From JAYZDB01 sp036338025 (GTDB lineage: Bacteria > Planctomycetota > UBA1135 > UBA2386), in the NCBI GenBank assembly GCA_036338025.1, contig JAYZDB010000337.1, positions 1 through 10,464 of the forward strand: 10,464 nucleotides of DNA, in the 5' to 3' direction. The number at the start of each line of letters is the position of its first letter. Position 1 is the first letter of the stretch. The position numbers and the translations under genes were made by a program. This document shows, piece after piece, positions 7,567 through 10,464 of the stretch. Under the pieces are notes generated by a model that saw only the letters and a program-made list of their open reading frames with translations, did no database searches and was not told the DNA's origin.

Positions 7567-8532
7567 CAGCGACCTGATCGCCTTGTTGATGCTGCCTTGC
7601 TGGCTCTGGTAGTCGACGGCGTTGGCGGTGAAGGTCAGGATGAAGCCGTGCTTCCGGCCAGGAACGAACAACTGCAAGTTGCGCATCTTTGTGTTGCCGG
7701 TCTTGAACCGGGACTCGATGCGTGTCGACTTGCGTTTGTCGATCCTCACCGACCTGGCACGCAGGACCCGGTAGTCTTCACCGAGTGACTTTTTCAGGGC
7801 TGGCTCGACCTGTGCAACGAGTGCCTTCGGGGCGATATACGCGGTTAGCGACGCCGTGGCGCGGACGTTGATTGACGTTGTCCCTGGGCCGCGCAAGAAC
7901 AAGATCGCACTGCCTGGTGCCGCACTTAGTCGCCAGCCCTTGGGCAGGTCCATCGACAAGCCGTGATCGGTGAAGGCTCGGCGGCCCTTGACCGTCGCCG
8001 TCGATGCGCCGGTCCGGGTGCTCAGCTCGATCGAAGCCACCGCCTCCTCGATCGATTCCAGGAGTGGCTTTCCGATGCTGCTTGAATACGTGAATGTTGC
8101 GATGAACCCCTTTGAGGGACCAGCGAAGATGTATTGCTTGATGTGTAATGCGCCGACCTTGCCTCGTAGCCAGATCCCGGCCGGCCCACTGACCGCTATT
8201 GCACCATCGCCGTCGGCTTTGTAGGACGGCAGAGCCTTCTTGATGCCGGCCCGCACCTGTCCGACGAACCCCTTCTTGAGGATCACGGCTGCGTTGAGAT
8301 CGCCCGAGACCCGGATGTTGAGATCGAGGCGCTGTCCGGATTCGGCTGGGCCACTCGCTGCCAGAAAAGCGGCACCTCCCATTTCGGTCTGCTTCCATCC
8401 GTGGGGCAGCTGAATCGCGAAACCGTGCTCTTTGAATTCGAGACGATTCTTGGCTGGTTTCTCGTGCTGCGCATAGGCGCAGGGCACAGCAACCATCAAT
8501 ATCGCGTGGGTAAGCGTAGCTATCTTGTGCAT
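7555..8532 (-). CDS. Secreted protein with two PsbP/DcrB-like repeats
   Basis: 325 aa from the ATG at 8532. This start is preferred to an upstream in-frame ATG at 8577 because it puts a proper Sec signal at the N terminus (MHKIATLTHAILMVAVPCAY, cleavage expected after AYA, residue 21). The cysteine at 18 follows a proline, so this does not look like a lipobox. The mature part has two similar halves, about 31-170 and 186-325. Each opens with an F..HG....LP.GW motif (EFKEHGFAIQLPHGW at 32-46; AFTDHGLSMDLPKGW at 186-200), has a GF..TFT strand near its end (141-147 and 296-302) and closes with a short helix. This is the pattern of the Mog1/PsbP/DcrB fold (DUF1795-like). Such domains bind partners or membranes rather than catalyse; the exact role is unknown. 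It lies 287 bases after the PHM-like gene. No Shine-Dalgarno is present; a stable hairpin sits in the leader. Confidence 0.85.
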   Translation of the reverse strand: MHKIATLTHAILMVAVPCAYAQHEKPAKNRLEFKEHGFAIQLPHGWKQTEMGGAAFLAASGPAESGQRLDLNIRVSGDLNAAVILKKGFVGQVRAGIKKALPSYKADGDGAIAVSGPAGIWLRGKVGALHIKQYIFAGPSKGFIATFTYSSSIGKPLLESIEEAVASIELSTRTGASTATVKGRRAFTDHGLSMDLPKGWRLSAAPGSAILFLRGPGTTSINVRATASLTAYIAPKALVAQVEPALKKSLGEDYRVLRARSVRIDKRKSTRIESRFKTGNTKMRNLQLFVPGRKHGFILTFTANAVDYQSQQGSINKAIRSLRIN

Positions 8533-8544
8533 TGTGGATCTTTC

Positions 8545-8568
8545 GAGGCTTGGCGGTTCCTCAACCGC
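8545..8568 (-). promoter_or_regulatory. Leader hairpin with possible pseudoknot before the PsbP-like gene
   Basis: On the minus strand GCGGTT (8568-8563), loop GAGG (8562-8559) and AACCGC (8558-8553) form a perfect 6-bp stem. The loop GAGG is complementary to CCTC (8548-8545), four bases further on, so an H-type pseudoknot could be drawn, though with no nucleotide left for its first loop. The element ends 12 bases before the ATG, where it could influence ribosome entry. There is no experimental or comparative support here. Confidence 0.3.
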
Positions 8569-8749
8569 TCCGTCCATGTATTAGCGGCAGGACCGCGCGG
8601 ATGTGACATCGGACGTCGAAAGACCGAGAATCTACCGACGTCTTGGAGTTTGGCCATCTCCCACGCGTTGTCCATCCTCGCTGGAGGGGGAATCGCGGGA
8701 TTCGTAAGATGTCCAGGGTACGGTTCAATTCTAGCCCGCTAGAGAGAAC

Positions 8750-8773
8750 AAGTCGCGACGTCGCGCCCGACTT
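8750..8773 (-). terminator. Terminator-like hairpin after the PHM-like gene
   Basis: Read on the minus strand, AAGTCG (8773-8768) pairs with CGACTT (8755-8750) around a GC-rich 12-base loop, and TTGTTCTCTCT overlaps and follows the stem. The position, about 47 bases beyond the stop at 8820, fits an intrinsic terminator with an imperfect pyrimidine tail. The same stretch contains the 12-base perfect palindrome CGCGACGTCGCG (8754-8765), which could instead be a DNA-binding site. Confidence 0.35.
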
Positions 8774-8819
8774 CCAGGGCTGGCGGGGGGCCTCCCGTCG
8801 GTAACTGCCAAGGCAGATC

Positions 8820-10361
8820 TCACCTACCGATTTCGTCAATTTCCTTGCTCGACAATTTGCCGTCACCGTCCCGGTCGTATCGACCGACGAACCTGCGGTA
8901 GCTTTGCGGCAGGTCCTCGAGATTGACGAAGCCGTCGCCGTCCTTGTCCATGTCGCGAATCCGCGAGGCCATCTGGCCGATCATCCCGCTGATCATGCCC
9001 CCGCCACTCATACTCCGCCGCGCAGCGTTGCGAATCTCACGTGCCAACTTGCGACTCTTGTATCTGTCTTTGGGGACCATGAGCAGGCTGATGCCGCCCA
9101 TCTCTTCGTTGGATTGGAATCCCCAACCGACCCGTCGTGGGGGATCGTACGGGTTGCTCGGATTGTCCGTCGAGTTGTCGTAGACGATCTCCATGTCGAT
9201 CTTTGTGCCGGCCGGGAGATCCACGGGTTCCTTGTACTGGTAGCGGTTCTGCCAATTGAAGGCCCAGTTGTCGATCCAGAAGATCGATTCGCGCTGGCCG
9301 CCGGGCCTGGTCACGAACACCTTCATTTCGCGTCCGAGGTAGTGGGCGTGTCCACCGATCGTCAGTCCCAGGGCGTCGACCGGTACGGTGAAGCTGTCCT
9401 TCACCACGTAGTTCTTTTCGCCAGCTGGGATATTGATGCCAGCCGCGACTCCGAAGTTGGGCGGTAAGCACAGGGCGACCATCCGGTGGCTCGGCTTCTT
9501 GTCCGCGAAGTAAAGCCCGAGGGTGGTCTGCTCGACCTCCTCCTTGCCGGATGGGTGGAAGTGGCTGTTCAGGACCAGGTCAAACTCCCCCTTGGGAAGT
9601 TCGCGGCCCAGGCCCATCGGCAGATGGTGCGGTTGCCCGCCGACGGCCCAGCCGCTGAGGCCGGCGATGTCGTTGCCGACCCGGTCGTTGGAGCTAAGAC
9701 GTGCTCCGCGCATCCCGGAGAAGCCCGGTCGTCCATCGCGGCCGTCCTTGCGGCGAGACTCCAGGGTAGTATCGATGACGAACAGGATGTGGTGTAGCAC
9801 CGCGCGTGCCGAGGGCCGCACCTCGATCGCCGTCAGCCATTTCCGCTCGTCGAGGGACATCGGAATGGCGAAGTTGCGGTAGATGTCGCGTCCGCCGGCA
9901 GGCACCGTGAAGCCCTCCGACATCTTGATGATCATGTCCGGCTTGCCGAGTGCCCAGTCGTCTACGAACTCCGGTTTCGCGGGTAACTTCGACGCGTCGC
10001 CTTCGGGTGACCCGGCGTCGACCCAACGACTGATCAGGTCGATCTCCGCCTGGGTGAGGCGACTCTCGCCGACGAACTCACCGTGGCCTGAGACCGGGTG
10101 CCACGGCGGCATGAACCTGCTCTTCGTTACCTTGCGGATCATCTTGGCGCGGCGCCGCACCTGCTTGTAGTCCATCAGGCTGAAGGGCCCGATCTGACCT
10201 GGTCGGTGGCAAGTCGTGCACTTGTTGAAGATGATCGGCGCGATGTGCTCGGAGAAGGTCGGCACGGGCGCCTGGTCCAGCGTCGCTTGTCCCGTCAATG
10301 CCGCGGTGCTGACAGCGCTGGCCAGGAGGAGGGAAGGTCGGATTCGATGGGTCTCGCTCAT
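8820..10361 (-). CDS. Secreted cytochrome c / PHM-like copper monooxygenase / EF-hand protein
   Basis: 513 aa from the ATG at 10361; the longer frame from 10403 would bury the signal peptide. A Sec signal (RIRPSLLLASAVSTAALTGQA) is followed by a cytochrome c-like domain, about 35-125, with CTTCH (48-52) for covalent heme and FMPPW (M84), a possible axial methionine. The central part, about 140-435, matches the copper type II, ascorbate-dependent monooxygenase fold of peptidylglycine alpha-hydroxylating monooxygenase. Its likely copper ligands are H190-H191 (VLHHILFV), H267 and/or H269 (NSHFHPSG), H338 and H340 (GHAHYLGREM), and M421 (SNEEMGG, aligning with the PHM copper methionine). Both copper sites therefore look intact. 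Two EF-hand loops end the protein (472-483, DKDGDGFVNLED; 496-507, DRDGDGKLSSKE). Family knowledge suggests C-H hydroxylation with electrons delivered through the heme domain, in the periplasm or outside; the substrate is unknown. No lyase (PAL) domain is present. No Shine-Dalgarno is present. Confidence 0.9.
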   Translation of the reverse strand: MSETHRIRPSLLLASAVSTAALTGQATLDQAPVPTFSEHIAPIIFNKCTTCHRPGQIGPFSLMDYKQVRRRAKMIRKVTKSRFMPPWHPVSGHGEFVGESRLTQAEIDLISRWVDAGSPEGDASKLPAKPEFVDDWALGKPDMIIKMSEGFTVPAGGRDIYRNFAIPMSLDERKWLTAIEVRPSARAVLHHILFVIDTTLESRRKDGRDGRPGFSGMRGARLSSNDRVGNDIAGLSGWAVGGQPHHLPMGLGRELPKGEFDLVLNSHFHPSGKEEVEQTTLGLYFADKKPSHRMVALCLPPNFGVAAGINIPAGEKNYVVKDSFTVPVDALGLTIGGHAHYLGREMKVFVTRPGGQRESIFWIDNWAFNWQNRYQYKEPVDLPAGTKIDMEIVYDNSTDNPSNPYDPPRRVGWGFQSNEEMGGISLLMVPKDRYKSRKLAREIRNAARRSMSGGGMISGMIGQMASRIRDMDKDGDGFVNLEDLPQSYRRFVGRYDRDGDGKLSSKEIDEIGR

Positions 10362-10464
10362 GGGCGGTGATATTAATCGACCGCGGCAAGCAAGCAGCAG
10401 CAAGCATGATCCATGCGTAACAAGCTCGCCACTTTCCAGCTCAGGGGGGCCTTCCGCACCGCCG
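10362..10464 (-). other. Upstream region of the PHM-like gene
   Basis: The 103 bases before the start contain an AT-rich patch (GATTAATATC on the minus strand, 10378-10369) in otherwise GC-rich DNA. TAATAT there could be a -10 element, which would place transcription start almost at the ATG. Further out lie three GCAAGC copies (10386-10391, 10390-10395, 10400-10405) and the inverted repeat GCATG-ATC-CATGC (10404-10416). No good -35 hexamer at standard spacing was found. Confidence 0.3.

Noticed and set aside
8533..8577. Start of the PsbP-like gene at 8577
   Set aside because: The 15 extra residues are acidic and would precede the signal peptide; the ATG at 8532 puts it at the N terminus.
8401..8742. 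A 113-codon + strand frame antisense to the PsbP-like start
   Set aside because: It covers the signal-peptide coding region of a real gene, and its own translation lacks any recognisable feature.
10362..10403. Start of the PHM-like gene at 10403
   Set aside because: The 14 extra residues would come before a complete Sec signal, and the AT-rich, promoter-like patch would fall inside the coding sequence.
1..10464. CRISPR array, tRNA, rRNA, insertion sequence or phage gene
   Set aside because: No regularly spaced repeats, cloverleaf-like segments, transposase motifs or phage proteins were seen on either strand.

Overview
The window reads as a fragment of a GC-rich bacterial chromosome, most likely from the phylum Planctomycetota. 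The reasons are the protein architectures: a Ser/Thr kinase joined through one membrane helix to a formylglycine-generating-enzyme-like (FGE-sulfatase) domain, a LamG domain joined to a squalene-cyclase-like toroid, and a cytochrome c domain joined to a copper monooxygenase-like core and EF-hands. None of the four complete genes has a Shine-Dalgarno sequence before its start, which also fits. No species can be named from the sequence alone.

Layout. Bases 1-1467 (+) hold the 3' part of a polytopic membrane protein with a soluble C-terminal half; its start lies outside the window. It converges on a run of four minus-strand genes. In their transcription order these are: 10361-8820, secreted cytochrome c / PHM-like copper monooxygenase / EF-hand protein; 8532-7555, secreted protein with two PsbP/DcrB-like repeats; 7088-4419, secreted LamG / alpha-toroid / discoidin-like protein; 4252-1580, transmembrane Ser/Thr kinase with an extracytoplasmic FGE-like domain. 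The gaps between them are 287, 466 and 166 bases, so they look like separately controlled genes rather than one tight operon. Inverted repeats sit at several gene ends (1469-1505, 1568-1585, 7445-7463, 7530-7549, 7551-7566, 8750-8773). They are terminator candidates, but none has a clean T-tract.

How the genes may work together. Three of the minus-strand products carry Sec-type signal peptides and the fourth spans the membrane, so this is a cell-envelope region. The kinase could report an extracytoplasmic ligand, bound by its FGE-like domain, to the cytoplasm. The LamG and discoidin modules suggest glycan or surface binding, and the PHM-like protein suggests copper redox chemistry outside the cytoplasm. 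That they form one pathway is only inference from adjacency. No tRNA, rRNA, CRISPR array, transposase or phage gene was seen.
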